Shown one piece after another: positions 26,792 to 36,661 of a stretch of DNA of 64,000 nt. The notes beneath the pieces were generated by a model, which was not told where the DNA came from, ran no database searches, and saw only the letters and a list, made by a program, of their open reading frames with translations. The stretch comes from Maricaulis sp965242785 (lineage in GTDB: Bacteria > Pseudomonadota > Alphaproteobacteria > Caulobacterales > Maricaulaceae): contig CBDETA010000004.1 in the NCBI GenBank assembly GCA_965242785.1, positions 1,116,001 through 1,180,000 on the forward strand. Reading direction: 5' to 3'. The position numbers were made by a program, and so were the translations under genes. The stretch's first letter is position 1; each line of letters opens with the position of its first letter.

Positions 26792-28686
26792 TGGATGCTT
26801 CAACCCCGACCACAAGCGTGATGCAGCGCCTCACCCGGTCCGGCCAGCGCGGCGTGCTGCGCTTTCTGACATGCGGCTCGGTTGATGACGGCAAGTCGAC
26901 GCTGATCGGCCGCTTGCTCTATGACAGCAAGCTTCTCTTCGAGGACCAGATCAACGTGCTTCAGCGCGACAGCCGCAAGCACGGAACGACCGGGGACGAG
27001 ATCGACTTCGCCTTGTTGCTTGACGGGCTGGAGGCCGAGCGCGAGCAAGGCATCACCATTGACGTAGCCTACCGATTTTTCGCGACCGAAAAACGCAAGT
27101 TTGTCGTCGCCGACACACCGGGGCACGAACAATACACCCGCAACATGGCGACCGGAGCTTCTACGGCTGATGCGGCGGTTGTCATGGTGGACGCCCGAAA
27201 GGGCGTTCTTGTTCAGACTCTTCGCCACACATACATCGCTCGGATGATGGGAATTCGGCACATTGTGCTGGCGGTCAACAAGATGGACCTGATCGGTCAC
27301 AACCGGGCCCGGTTCCATGAAATCATCGCTGATTACATGAAGAGTGCGGAGCCTCTCGGGTTTGAGACGATCACGCCGATCCCGATGTCGGCACGATATG
27401 GTGACAATGTGACCCGGCGATCCGGCGACATGGCCTGGTATACGGGCATGACGCTGGTTGAACACCTCGAGGAGCTCGACATCTCCTCGGATGTCGAGAG
27501 CGGCCCCTTTCGGATGCCGGTCCAGTGGGTCAACCGGCCAGATCTGAACTTTCGGGGTTACTCTGGCACGATCGTTTCCGGGTGCGTGCGACCGGATGAT
27601 CCCGTGATCGTTTCTCAATCCGGCCTTTCAGCAAAGGTGCTGCGAATTGTCACGGCGGATGGCGATTTGGACCAGGCTTATGCCGGGGACGCGGTGACGC
27701 TCGTTCTGGACGGTGAGATCGACATCTCGCGTGGCGATGTTCTGGCCTCAACGGAGGCGCGGCCCGAGGTCTCCGACCAGTTCGCCGCTGAGGTCTTGTG
27801 GCTGGCCGAAGACGACCTTTTGCCGGGCCGGTCCTATCTCCTCAAGATCGGCACCGCGACGACGCCGGCGACGATATCGGCACTCAAGCACCGCATTGAC
27901 ATCAACACCTACGAGAAGAAACCCAGCCGCAAGCTGGAAATGAACGGCATCGGTATGTGCAATGTGTCCACAGCCCGTCCGATCGCCTTCGATCCCTATC
28001 ATGCCATACGTGACATGGGGGCTTTCATCCTCATTGATCGCTTCACCAACCAGACGGTGGGAGCGGGCATGATCAATTTCGGTCTGCGCCGGGCGTCTAA
28101 CATCCACCATCACGCGATGGATGTGTCCAAGGCAGACCGGGCCCAGCTGAAAGGTCAGAAGCCGGCCATTCTGTGGTTTACGGGCCTGTCCGGTGCCGGC
28201 AAGTCGACGGTGGCGAATATTGTCGAGCGCAAGCTGTCCCAGGCCGGTCTGCACACCTACTCGCTGGACGGTGACAATGTTCGCCACGGCCTCAACCGCG
28301 ATCTCGGTTTTACTGACGAGGACCGGGTGGAAAACATCCGTCGCATCGGCGAGGTGGGCAAGCTGTTCGTCGATGCCGGCCTGCTGGTGACCTGTTCCTT
28401 CATCTCGCCCTTCCGGTCGGAACGCCAGATGGTGCGCGAACTGGTGGAAGAGGGCGAGTTCATCGAAGTCTTCGTCGACACGCCGATCGAAGTCTGCATG
28501 CAGCGTGACCCGAAAGGTCTCTACAAGAAGGCCCAAGCTGGCGAGATCAAGAACTTCACCGGATTTGACAGCCCCTATGAAGCCCCTGAATCACCGGAAA
28601 TTCGCGTCGATACGACGACGGTCTCCGCCGAGGAGGCGGCCGACCAGGTGATCGCCAAACTCAAGGAGCTGGGACGGCTGGGCTGA
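26791..28686 (+). CDS. cysNC: Sulfate adenylyltransferase GTPase subunit fused to APS kinase
   Basis: Bifunctional 631-residue protein. Residues 1 to about 450 are the EF-Tu-like regulatory GTPase CysN (G1 GSVDDGKST at 29-37, G3 DTPGHEQYTRN, G4 NKMD), which drives ATP sulfurylase with CysD. From about 455 on is APS kinase CysC (P-loop GLSGAGKST at 465-473, LDGDNVRHGLNRDLGF, FISPFRSER), which makes PAPS. NodQ-type fusions like this are common in alphaproteobacteria. An intrinsic terminator follows 25 bases after the stop. Confidence 0.97.
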   Translation: MDASTPTTSVMQRLTRSGQRGVLRFLTCGSVDDGKSTLIGRLLYDSKLLFEDQINVLQRDSRKHGTTGDEIDFALLLDGLEAEREQGITIDVAYRFFATEKRKFVVADTPGHEQYTRNMATGASTADAAVVMVDARKGVLVQTLRHTYIARMMGIRHIVLAVNKMDLIGHNRARFHEIIADYMKSAEPLGFETITPIPMSARYGDNVTRRSGDMAWYTGMTLVEHLEELDISSDVESGPFRMPVQWVNRPDLNFRGYSGTIVSGCVRPDDPVIVSQSGLSAKVLRIVTADGDLDQAYAGDAVTLVLDGEIDISRGDVLASTEARPEVSDQFAAEVLWLAEDDLLPGRSYLLKIGTATTPATISALKHRIDINTYEKKPSRKLEMNGIGMCNVSTARPIAFDPYHAIRDMGAFILIDRFTNQTVGAGMINFGLRRASNIHHHAMDVSKADRAQLKGQKPAILWFTGLSGAGKSTVANIVERKLSQAGLHTYSLDGDNVRHGLNRDLGFTDEDRVENIRRIGEVGKLFVDAGLLVTCSFISPFRSERQMVRELVEEGEFIEVFVDTPIEVCMQRDPKGLYKKAQAGEIKNFTGFDSPYEAPESPEIRVDTTTVSAEEAADQVIAKLKELGRLG

Positions 28687-28707
28687 GTCTTTCGTCGCTG
28701 AAACACC

Positions 28708-28739
28708 AAAAAGGCCGGGCATTGCCCGGTCTTTTTTTC
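28708..28739. terminator. Intrinsic terminator, probably bidirectional
   Basis: CCGGGC-ATT-GCCCGG stem (28715-28729) with a tract of seven T on the plus side (28732-28738) and five A on the other. It ends the cysD-cysNC operon on the plus strand and can serve the convergent cysQ operon on the minus strand. Confidence 0.88.
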
Positions 28740-28757
28740 TTGCAGGTAAGGCTGCGC

Positions 28758-29555
28758 TCAGGCCCGCTTTCCCCAGGCCACGAAGGCGCCATTGAGGTAG
28801 TCGGTGTCTGCCTTGGCGTAGAGGAAGGGGGCACCGTCCGGTGTCAGCACACAGCCGCCCGCCGCATTGAGCACGGCGTGACCGGCGCCGGTATCCCACT
28901 CCTTGGTCGGACCAAATCGCGGATAGACATCGGCAGACCCTTCCGCCACCAGGCAGAATTTCAGCGAGGAGCCAGCCGACACCTTTTCGGTTACCCCCTG
29001 GGCATCGGCGAAGGCCTGGGTTTTTTCGTCGGCATGCGACCGGCTCATCACGGCCGTCATTCCCCCGGCCGGACGGGCACGGGTCGTGATCGGTTCCAGC
29101 GCGCTGCGGGACACGGTTTCACCGGCCTTCAGCGGGCCTGCCCAGGCCTGGGTTCCACCCACGAAGATGCGCTCGCGCGCCGGGGCGAAAACACATCCGG
29201 CTGTCGGTGCACGGTCCTCGATCAGCGCGATATTGACTGTGAATTCCCCATTCTTGTTGATGAACTCCTTGGTGCCGTCGACCGGATCGACCAGGATGAA
29301 GGCACCGCTTGTGTTCGGGCGGAAGCCGGCAGCAAAACTCTCCTCGGCCAGTACCGGCACATCGGGATAGGCCGCCTTCAGCTCGGCCAGGATGATCGCT
29401 TCGGCGAGCTCGTCGGCATCGGTCACCGGCGAACGGTCATCCTTTCCGCGAGCTTCGAAATCGCTGGCGTAAATCTCCATGATCTTCACGCCGGCCAGGC
29501 TGCAGATGCGGGCGAATTCAAAGGCGATGGCATTCTTGTCGTCGAGACGGGACAT
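28758..29555 (-). CDS. cysQ: 3'(2'),5'-bisphosphate nucleotidase
   Basis: Inositol-monophosphatase-fold enzyme, most likely converting PAP, the by-product of PAPS reduction, to AMP. Metal-site motifs are PVTDADELAE, LAEES and VDPVDGTKEFIN, with EWDTGAGHAVLNAAGG near the C-terminus. Length 265 residues matches CysQ. It faces the cysD-cysNC operon across a shared terminator, and lies 24 bases downstream of the SLC13 permease gene on the same strand, so those two are co-transcribed. Confidence 0.94.
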   Translation of the reverse strand: MSRLDDKNAIAFEFARICSLAGVKIMEIYASDFEARGKDDRSPVTDADELAEAIILAELKAAYPDVPVLAEESFAAGFRPNTSGAFILVDPVDGTKEFINKNGEFTVNIALIEDRAPTAGCVFAPARERIFVGGTQAWAGPLKAGETVSRSALEPITTRARPAGGMTAVMSRSHADEKTQAFADAQGVTEKVSAGSSLKFCLVAEGSADVYPRFGPTKEWDTGAGHAVLNAAGGCVLTPDGAPFLYAKADTDYLNGAFVAWGKRA

Positions 29556-29579
29556 GCGTGGAGAACTCTCGGTCAGGGA

Positions 29580-31304
29580 CTAAAGCAGGAAAGCGGCGAG
29601 AACCGTCAAGGAACAGACGGCATAGGCGACGAACACGATCCCACCAAGGCTGAGAAAGTCTGACAACCGGTATTGTCCGGGTGTCAGCACCATCAGATGG
29701 GTCTGATAGCCAAAGGGCATCAGGAAGCTGGCGCTGGCGCCGAACGCGGCCGCCAGAGCAAAGGCATCGCCCGGCAGGCCGAGATGCGCCGCAGTGGCCA
29801 GAGCGATCGGCAGCGCAGTCAAGGCGGCGCTGGCATTGGAGAACAGCTCGGTCATCAGCCAGGCAAAGAGGAAGATTCCGGCGAGTGCGAACACCGGCGG
29901 CATGTCAGCGGTCACAGTCCCGATGAAGCTGCCGGCCGCAGCTGCCGCCCCGGAGCGCTCCAGCAACAGGCTCAGCAGAACCGAGCCCCACAATGAGATT
30001 ACGAGGTCGAACGGGAAGGTCCGGCGCACCTCTCGCGGGGAGGCCCAGTTGAGACCGACCGTAACCGCGGCCAGTCCCATCGCGGCAATGTGGAAGGGGA
30101 TGATCTGGGTCAGCGCAACCGCCAGGAAGGCGAGGAATGACAGGCCGAGGGCCCAGGCATCGAGCAGGCGCATCTGCTGGGCGCCGGGAAACTCCACGTC
30201 CAGGATGTGCAGGTTTGGTCTTACATTGTCCCGGCTGCCGAAATCGGGGCCTGCCGCGAGAACCAGCACGTCCCCGGTCCGCAGGCGGATATCGCCCAGT
30301 TTTCCGGACAGTCGCCCCTCCGCGCGGCGAACTGCCATCACCGAAGCGTTGAACCGGGCCCGGAAGTCGGCCTCTTTGAGGGTACGACCCCGTAACAGGC
30401 TCTGGGCACTGATCACGGCGTGGAACAACTCGCCCGGCGCGCCCGTGCGCGCCTGCGAGGCGATGGTCAGTCCGGTGATCGACTGCAGTTCGTCGATGTG
30501 GCTGACATCGCCGACAAAGATCAGGCGGTCTCCCTGTTGCAGCACGAACTCCGGGTGGACCGGAGTGATTACCCGGCTACCGCGAACCACTTCCGCAAGA
30601 TAGAAGCTATGCAAGTGGCGCAGGCGGTTGGCCTGGATGGCCTTGCCGATCAGGGGCGAGCCCGGATCCAGCCGGGCTTCGACGTGAAACACTTCAGTCT
30701 GGGACTGGCCATCATCCTTGCGCGGACGCAACACGATGGGTGCGGCCAGTACCAGGACGACAAACACACCGGCGACAACCGCGGCACCGGGCAAGGCGAA
30801 GTCCAGCACGCTCAGATGCACCCCATGGCGCGCAGCCTCGCCGGAAACCATCAGGCTCGCCGAAGTGCCGAACGGCGTCAGCATGCCGCCCGCCAGTGCC
30901 ATGTAGGACAGCGGCAGCAGGAGGCTATGGGGATCGATGTTCGGCCGCCGGGCAGCCGGCCCCAGAAGCGCGGCGACAACGGCTGTATTCGGCGTCACCG
31001 ATGACGCCAGTGCGGTCAATCCGAGAAATCGCGTCAGTGTCGGACGAAGCCCCTGATGGCGTCTGCCGAAGAAGAGCCGAGGCAGGCCGGGGAGGCGCGA
31101 CAAGGCGCCGGCGATCACCACCAGGCTCGTCACGGCGATGATGGCGGGTGTGGTGAGGCGCTGGATGGCTACGTCAAAGTCCAGCCGACCTGTCACGAGA
31201 ACGGCCATGATGAACAGGGCGAAACACCTGGCAGTCGACAGGCGACCGGAAACCAGAAGGGCCCCCAGTCCTAGCACTAGCGCTGCATCCAGAGCCGATT
31301 GCAT
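29580..31304 (-). CDS. SLC13-family permease with two RCK_C (TrkA-C) domains, probable sulfate uptake
   Basis: Inner-membrane transporter of 574 residues. Hydrophobic spans fill residues 1-190 and about 385-574. Between them are two soluble RCK_C/TrkA-C modules (LDPGSPLIGKAIQANRLRHL ... LQQGDRLIFVGDV, and LFHAVISAQSLLRGRTL ... LRTGDVLVLAAG). Family motifs SSVTPNTAVVAALLGPAA and the related late block ELFSNASAALTALPIALA contain the Asn/Thr pairs that bind the anion in SLC13 carriers. SLC13 proteins with this insert act as sulfate transporters in algae and bacteria, and the cys neighbours support that here. It is transcribed with cysQ. Confidence 0.88.
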   Translation of the reverse strand: MQSALDAALVLGLGALLVSGRLSTARCFALFIMAVLVTGRLDFDVAIQRLTTPAIIAVTSLVVIAGALSRLPGLPRLFFGRRHQGLRPTLTRFLGLTALASSVTPNTAVVAALLGPAARRPNIDPHSLLLPLSYMALAGGMLTPFGTSASLMVSGEAARHGVHLSVLDFALPGAAVVAGVFVVLVLAAPIVLRPRKDDGQSQTEVFHVEARLDPGSPLIGKAIQANRLRHLHSFYLAEVVRGSRVITPVHPEFVLQQGDRLIFVGDVSHIDELQSITGLTIASQARTGAPGELFHAVISAQSLLRGRTLKEADFRARFNASVMAVRRAEGRLSGKLGDIRLRTGDVLVLAAGPDFGSRDNVRPNLHILDVEFPGAQQMRLLDAWALGLSFLAFLAVALTQIIPFHIAAMGLAAVTVGLNWASPREVRRTFPFDLVISLWGSVLLSLLLERSGAAAAAGSFIGTVTADMPPVFALAGIFLFAWLMTELFSNASAALTALPIALATAAHLGLPGDAFALAAAFGASASFLMPFGYQTHLMVLTPGQYRLSDFLSLGGIVFVAYAVCSLTVLAAFLL

Positions 31305-31440
31305 GTTTCCCCTGACTTCTGAACGCTACCCACTGCCCGCTCGATGCGCGGACCCCCGGATCACCGGTTATTGTGCAGTGCGCAGACTCGACTGGGTACG
31401 ATAGGTTTTGCACCTTGCCAATCTTCTTTGGGGGGAACCT

Positions 31441-32454
31441 GTGGCACGCGTTGCTGATATTTCGATCTTGATCGTGGCGTTCCGAAGCGCAGATACGATT
31501 CGGCGCTGCCTGGAGTCCATTGCAGCCCAGACGGTGCAGCCCAGGGAAGTCCTGTTGCTTGAAAACGGGTCGCCATTGGGGGAGCGAATTGAGCCTGGCA
31601 ATCTTCCCGATTGGGTTCGTTTTGTACCCAGCGAAGAGAATTTGGGTTTCGCAGCCGGAAACAACATGCTTGCCCGTCTGGCGGTCAGCCAATGGTTAGC
31701 CTTGCTCAATCCTGACGCCTTTGCCCGACCGGACTGGATTGAGCAGCTGGAGATTGCAACACAGGCATATCCGGGTGTGCAGCTGTTCGGATCTACCCAA
31801 TTCTGCGCAGAACGCCCTGAACTTCTGGATGGGTTCGGCGATGTTTATCATGCCACGGGATTGGCCTATCGCGCTGGATACCTGCGACCGAAATCGCTGT
31901 TGCAGGAGACGGGCGAAGTGTTTGCGGCTTGTGGTGCGGCGACATTGGTGTCCTCCGAACTCTTTCGGCATCTTGGCGGCTTCGATGAAAGCTTCTTTTG
32001 TTACAACGAGGATGTCGATTTGGCCTTCAGGGCCCGGCTGATAGGGCATCGAGTTGTGCAACTGCGTTCGGCCGTGGTGGACCATATGGGTTATGGTTCT
32101 TCAGGGCGCAGATCCGACTTTGCGACCTATTACGGCGTGCGAAATCGCATGTGGGTGTTCATCAAGAACGTGCCTGGTTGGCTGTTTTGGTTGTTGGCGC
32201 CCGTTCATGCCTTTGCAACCGTGTGCCTCTGGGGTGCAGCCGCCAGAAAGGGGCAGGGGCGTGCATTCTCCCGGGCGGTGCTTGATGGGTTGCGTGGCTG
32301 GCCGCAAATGCGGGCGGCGCGCAGGGACGTGCAGTCAAAACGAACCGTTTCGGTGCTGCAGGTCGGAAGAATGATGTGTTGGAATTCCCGCAATTTGCTG
32401 ACGCGCGAACCGGACGTTCGTCCTTATCGCCCGTCGGAAACAACGCCGGACTAG
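31441..32454 (+). CDS. Glycosyltransferase family 2, rhamnosyltransferase-like
   Basis: A 337-residue GT2 enzyme. The N-terminal nucleotide-sugar domain has ISILIVAFRSADTIRRCLES, ENGSPLGERI, EENLGFAAGNN and LLNPDAFARPDW (D-x-D equivalent NPD); the acceptor part has GGFDESFFCYNEDVDLAFRA. GTG 31441 with GGGGGGAACCT just upstream is preferred over TTG 31408. It is a paralogue of the truncated gene at the left end of the window and sits alone, 7 kb outside the glycan locus, in normal GC-rich context. It overlaps the convergent next gene by four bases. The sugar may be rhamnose, given rfbCBDA. Confidence 0.87.
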   Translation: MARVADISILIVAFRSADTIRRCLESIAAQTVQPREVLLLENGSPLGERIEPGNLPDWVRFVPSEENLGFAAGNNMLARLAVSQWLALLNPDAFARPDWIEQLEIATQAYPGVQLFGSTQFCAERPELLDGFGDVYHATGLAYRAGYLRPKSLLQETGEVFAACGAATLVSSELFRHLGGFDESFFCYNEDVDLAFRARLIGHRVVQLRSAVVDHMGYGSSGRRSDFATYYGVRNRMWVFIKNVPGWLFWLLAPVHAFATVCLWGAAARKGQGRAFSRAVLDGLRGWPQMRAARRDVQSKRTVSVLQVGRMMCWNSRNLLTREPDVRPYRPSETTPD

Positions 32455-33032
32455 CAGTCCAGAGGTTCCAGCGCCGCCAGGTCGACACGGGCAATATCCA
32501 CCGTGTCTGCCTCAGTGGACCAGTCGGGCCACAGGCCGACATAGCCGAAGCTCCAGCTGCACTCCGGCGGTACCATGTCGACGACGATGTCGCTGTACTC
32601 ATCCGTGACTTCAAAGCGCTGCCAGGAGTCCTGTCCCACGCCGGGCGTGAAGAAGTTGACCCGAACGCCTTCGGCTGCGCGCTCGCCGGTGGCGCGTGCC
32701 CGGACGGTGAGGCGGACACGATGGCCGGACAGGGCCTGCAATTCTTCCGGTGACAGCGCAAAGAAGGCGCCGGCCGACTGGATGCCGTCCAGCGGGCCAC
32801 GCTCGGCAAAGATCTGCAGGTAGACGTCATCACCCTGGCTCAGCAGGGTTGCTGTCAGGCCATTGCCGGTCGTGATCGCGTTCAGCCCGTCGCCTTCGTA
32901 GGTCAGGCCCTCCGCGCGAATTTCCTCGGGTGTGCGGCGCACGGCATCGCCGAGGCTAAGCGCGCCGGCAATCATGCCACCGCAGACGAGCGCGGCGAAG
33001 GGATAGAACACCCAATCGGGGAGACTGATCAT
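32451..33032 (-). CDS. Membrane-anchored periplasmic protein of unknown function
   Basis: A 193-residue protein with one N-terminal membrane span (WVFYPFAALVCGGMIAGALS) and a mostly beta-looking exported part. VRLTVRARATGERAAEGVRV and the ECSWSFGYVGLWPDW block suggest a jelly-roll, carbohydrate-binding-like fold, but no named family is recognised. ATG 33032 gives a clean anchor; the upstream in-frame start at 33101 adds a non-hydrophobic tail. GC-rich coding bias supports a real gene. Its stop overlaps the end of the convergent glycosyltransferase gene. Confidence 0.75.
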   Translation of the reverse strand: MISLPDWVFYPFAALVCGGMIAGALSLGDAVRRTPEEIRAEGLTYEGDGLNAITTGNGLTATLLSQGDDVYLQIFAERGPLDGIQSAGAFFALSPEELQALSGHRVRLTVRARATGERAAEGVRVNFFTPGVGQDSWQRFEVTDEYSDIVVDMVPPECSWSFGYVGLWPDWSTEADTVDIARVDLAALEPLDC

Positions 33033-33235
33033 CAAGCAAATCCGGCGGTCATGTGCGATGCCTGTTTGGACTGGCACGGGATCAAGGTCAATTCTTGGCA
33101 TGTCGGGACCGATGTTGGTCTCAGGCTCGCCGCATTCACAAGGTCAATTGAAGGGAAACCAGCAGACTCAAGCTTCCCGATGCCACTCTTCACAGTTTAC
33201 TTGAACTTTGCGGCGACGCAGTGGATTCTAGGCGT

Positions 33236-33532
33236 ATGAACGTGCGTCCTGACCTTGGCAAAGATCCGCTTGATGCCGCCCTGTCCCGGCTGGATGGAGC
33301 GATGTCGCGGGTTGAAGGGGTGGCATCGCATCTGCGCAGCCGGGCGGAGCGTGCCGAGCAGGAAGCCGCACAATCGCGCGACGCCGATGATGACCGGGCC
33401 CGCCTGGCGGCGGCGCTGGACGAGGCGCAAGGCCGCGAGAGCGCCCTTCAGGCGGCTGCCCAGGACGCGTCTGACGCGCTGGACCGAGCCATCGAGGAGA
33501 TCCGGGTCATGATTGCCGAGGGGGTGGCGTGA
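33236..33532 (+). CDS. Small coiled-coil protein upstream of zapA (DUF4164-like)
   Basis: A 98-residue, almost wholly helical protein, rich in Ala, Arg, Glu and Asp, with heptad pattern from LDAALSRLDGAMSRVEGVA to the end (AIEEIRVMIAEGVA). Alphaproteobacteria often carry a small coiled-coil gene of this kind just before zapA. The TGA overlaps the zapA ATG (TGATG), so both are co-translated, which argues for a part in Z-ring assembly. ATG 33236 is used; GTG 33221 would add five residues. Confidence 0.78.
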   Translation: MNVRPDLGKDPLDAALSRLDGAMSRVEGVASHLRSRAERAEQEAAQSRDADDDRARLAAALDEAQGRESALQAAAQDASDALDRAIEEIRVMIAEGVA

Positions 33533-33954
33533 TGTCTAAAGTCGCCGTCACTCTCAATGGCCGCGAATTCACCATCGGCTGCGAGGATGGCCAGGAAGCC
33601 TATCTGCGCGAACTGGCCCGCACACTTGATGTGCGCGTGCAGTCGATCGCCCAGCAGGTGGGGCAGATCGGCGATCTGCGGCTGCTGCTGATGGCATCCC
33701 TGATGCTGGTCGATGAACAGAAGGACGCGGACCGCCGGATCGAGGCGCTGGAAGCACAGGTCGAAAGCCTGCTTAATGATCGCGGTCAGGATGCCAGTGT
33801 GCAGGCCGCCGAGCGCGAGCGCCTGGCGTCCGGCATTACGGCTCTGGCCGAGCGTCTGGAACGTCTGGCCGATCGGCTGGAAGGCGCTGAAGCGGCGGCT
33901 GAATCCGATGATGACAACGCGTCCAACTCACTGTTTGCGGAAGCTGGCGCTTGA
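33532..33954 (+). CDS. zapA: Cell division protein ZapA
   Basis: FtsZ-associated protein that bundles protofilaments. The N-terminal globular part has VTLNGREFTIGCEDGQEAYL and LARTLDVRVQSIAQQVG, the ZapA hallmark, followed by LLLMASLMLVDEQKDADRRI and a long coiled coil. The 140-residue length is longer than E. coli ZapA (109) because of an acidic tail. ATG 33532 is chosen over GTG 33529. The gene precedes a probable 6S RNA and fau, as in many proteobacteria. Confidence 0.92.
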   Translation: MSKVAVTLNGREFTIGCEDGQEAYLRELARTLDVRVQSIAQQVGQIGDLRLLLMASLMLVDEQKDADRRIEALEAQVESLLNDRGQDASVQAAERERLASGITALAERLERLADRLEGAEAAAESDDDNASNSLFAEAGA

Positions 33955-33980
33955 GCGATCGTCATTTTGGCACCACATAG

Positions 33981-34127
33981 GGGCGTGGCGGTTATCTGCT
34001 GCGTGCGACCGGGGCGTTAATCCCGCGGACCGTACACCTCCACGAGGGAACTGCCTCTGCCCGGGACCGTGGTCCCGGATACGCGGTGCCCACCTGATTT
34101 GTCGGGTCAGTGGGGATACACACGCTC
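33981..34127 (+). ncRNA. ssrS: Probable 6S RNA
   Basis: Position is diagnostic: the 200-base gap between zapA and fau holds 6S RNA in many proteobacteria. The gap is GC-rich, non-coding and highly structured. GGGCGTG at 33982-33988 can pair with CACGCTC at 34120-34126 as the terminal closing stem, giving about 145 nt; GGCACC/GGTGCC and the perfect hairpin CCGGGACC-GT-GGTCCCGG at 34060-34077 lie in the same region. A weak promoter (TTGAGC 33951, 17 bases, CACATA 33974) would start transcription near 33981-33986. Ends are approximate. 6S RNA binds sigma-70 RNA polymerase in stationary phase. Confidence 0.7.
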
Positions 34128-34154
34128 TAACGGCGCAAGTGGAGCCGTCACACC

Positions 34155-34739
34155 ATGCTTTCTGATACCTCTGCCAAGGCGGCGCTGCGCCGGGATCTGC
34201 TCCGCGCCCGCGCAGAAGCTCACCGGCGCGATCCCCAGGCGGGCGTCACGCTCGCCGCGCAATGGCCGCAAGACTGGCGCCTTGCTGCGGGGAGCTGTGT
34301 CGCCGGCTACTGGCCGCTTGCTGGCGAAATCGATCCGCGTCCGTTGATGCGCCGCCTTGCCGGGCAAGGGGCCCTCTTGTGCCTGCCGGTGATGCAAGGG
34401 GCAGGAAAGCCGCTGCTCTTCCGCGCCTGGCGTGATGGCGATCCGCTCGGTTCCGGCGCTTTCGGCGTTTCGGAGCCGGTCGAACCGGCGGCGCCCTGTG
34501 ATCCGGATGTGATCCTGGTGCCGCTGGTGGGTGCCGATCTCCGGGGGCACCGCATGGGGTTCGGTCAGGGCTTCTACGACCGCACCTTGTGCAGCTTGCG
34601 GATGCGTCGGAAAATATCGGCTGTTGGCCTTGCGCACAGCGTGCAGATCGTCGGGGATTTGCCGGTCGAGCCGCACGATGAACGCCTTGATGCCTTGATC
34701 ACGGAGTCCGGATTCTATCCAATCAGGCAGCTGTCCTGA
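34155..34739 (+). CDS. fau: 5-formyltetrahydrofolate cyclo-ligase
   Basis: ATP-dependent enzyme converting 5-formyl-THF to 5,10-methenyl-THF. The family signature GHRMGFGQGFYDRTL is at residues 133-147, preceded by DVILVPLVGADLRG, and the N-terminus has ALRRDLLRARAEAH. Length 194 residues is typical. Genomic order zapA-6S-fau agrees. GGAG at 34141 is the probable ribosome site. The frame of the next, unrecognised gene already runs open inside the last 50 bases of this one. Confidence 0.93.
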   Translation: MLSDTSAKAALRRDLLRARAEAHRRDPQAGVTLAAQWPQDWRLAAGSCVAGYWPLAGEIDPRPLMRRLAGQGALLCLPVMQGAGKPLLFRAWRDGDPLGSGAFGVSEPVEPAAPCDPDVILVPLVGADLRGHRMGFGQGFYDRTLCSLRMRRKISAVGLAHSVQIVGDLPVEPHDERLDALITESGFYPIRQLS

Positions 34740-34816
34740 CCCATACGGGTCCGGTTGATGCGCCTGAACTCGAGGCCTCGCGGATCGCCCTCAAGGACCT
34801 GGCTCTGGAACACGGC

Positions 34817-35107
34817 GTGCGCGGCGCGATCATCGAAATCTGTGCTGCAGAGATCACCGCTTCACTGGTTGAGATCATTCCCAATGTTGAGGGGCTGGCG
34901 CGCGACTTGCGCCCGGACATGCGCCTGGCTTTCGTCGCCCGCCCGGAGGACCAGAATGTGGTCTCCATGGTGGTGACCACGGTTGCCCATTCCTCCGGCA
35001 TTCGCGTCGGCGGTTATGATGACCTGAACAAGGCCCTGTGCTGGATCCGGGTCGGCTGGGAGACGGCCCGCGAATGCGGCTGCCTGCCGCTCGACCGGTC
35101 CGGCTGA
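34817..35107 (+). CDS. Small conserved-looking protein of unknown function, start uncertain
   Basis: A compact alpha/beta protein of 96 residues from GTG 34817 (AIIEICAAEITASLVEIIPN, FVARPEDQNVVSMVVTTVA, YDDLNKALCWIRVGWET). No family is recognised; the length and strand pattern recall STAS-like folds, but this is weak. The frame stays open upstream to 34691 with normal codon bias (PVDAPELEASRIALKDLALE), yet contains no ATG, GTG or TTG before 34817. The true start may therefore be a non-standard codon, for example CTG at 34736 overlapping the fau stop, or the protein may be shorter than its reading frame suggests. A terminator follows. Confidence 0.65.
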   Translation: MRGAIIEICAAEITASLVEIIPNVEGLARDLRPDMRLAFVARPEDQNVVSMVVTTVAHSSGIRVGGYDDLNKALCWIRVGWETARECGCLPLDRSG

Positions 35108-35128
35108 GCTCGAAGCTGACACGGTACG

Positions 35129-35162
35129 AAAAAGCCCCGGTCCGAAAGAACCGGGGCTTTGT
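35129..35162. terminator. Intrinsic terminator, probably bidirectional
   Basis: AAAGCCCCGGT (35131-35141) pairs with ACCGGGGCTTT (35150-35160) around an eight-base loop. Flanking A and T runs suit both strands, so it can end the fau operon and, on the minus strand, metK-ahcY, whose last codon is at 35181. Confidence 0.88.
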
Positions 35163-35180
35163 CATTTCCAGGCCTGGGGC

Positions 35181-36590
<1,410 letters not shown>

Positions 36591-36661
36591 GACCGTTGGG
36601 TCCTCTTGTCGTCTTCGGTTCGGTGTCGTCAGGGGCGGACGGGCCGGCCCCGGGGGTTGTG

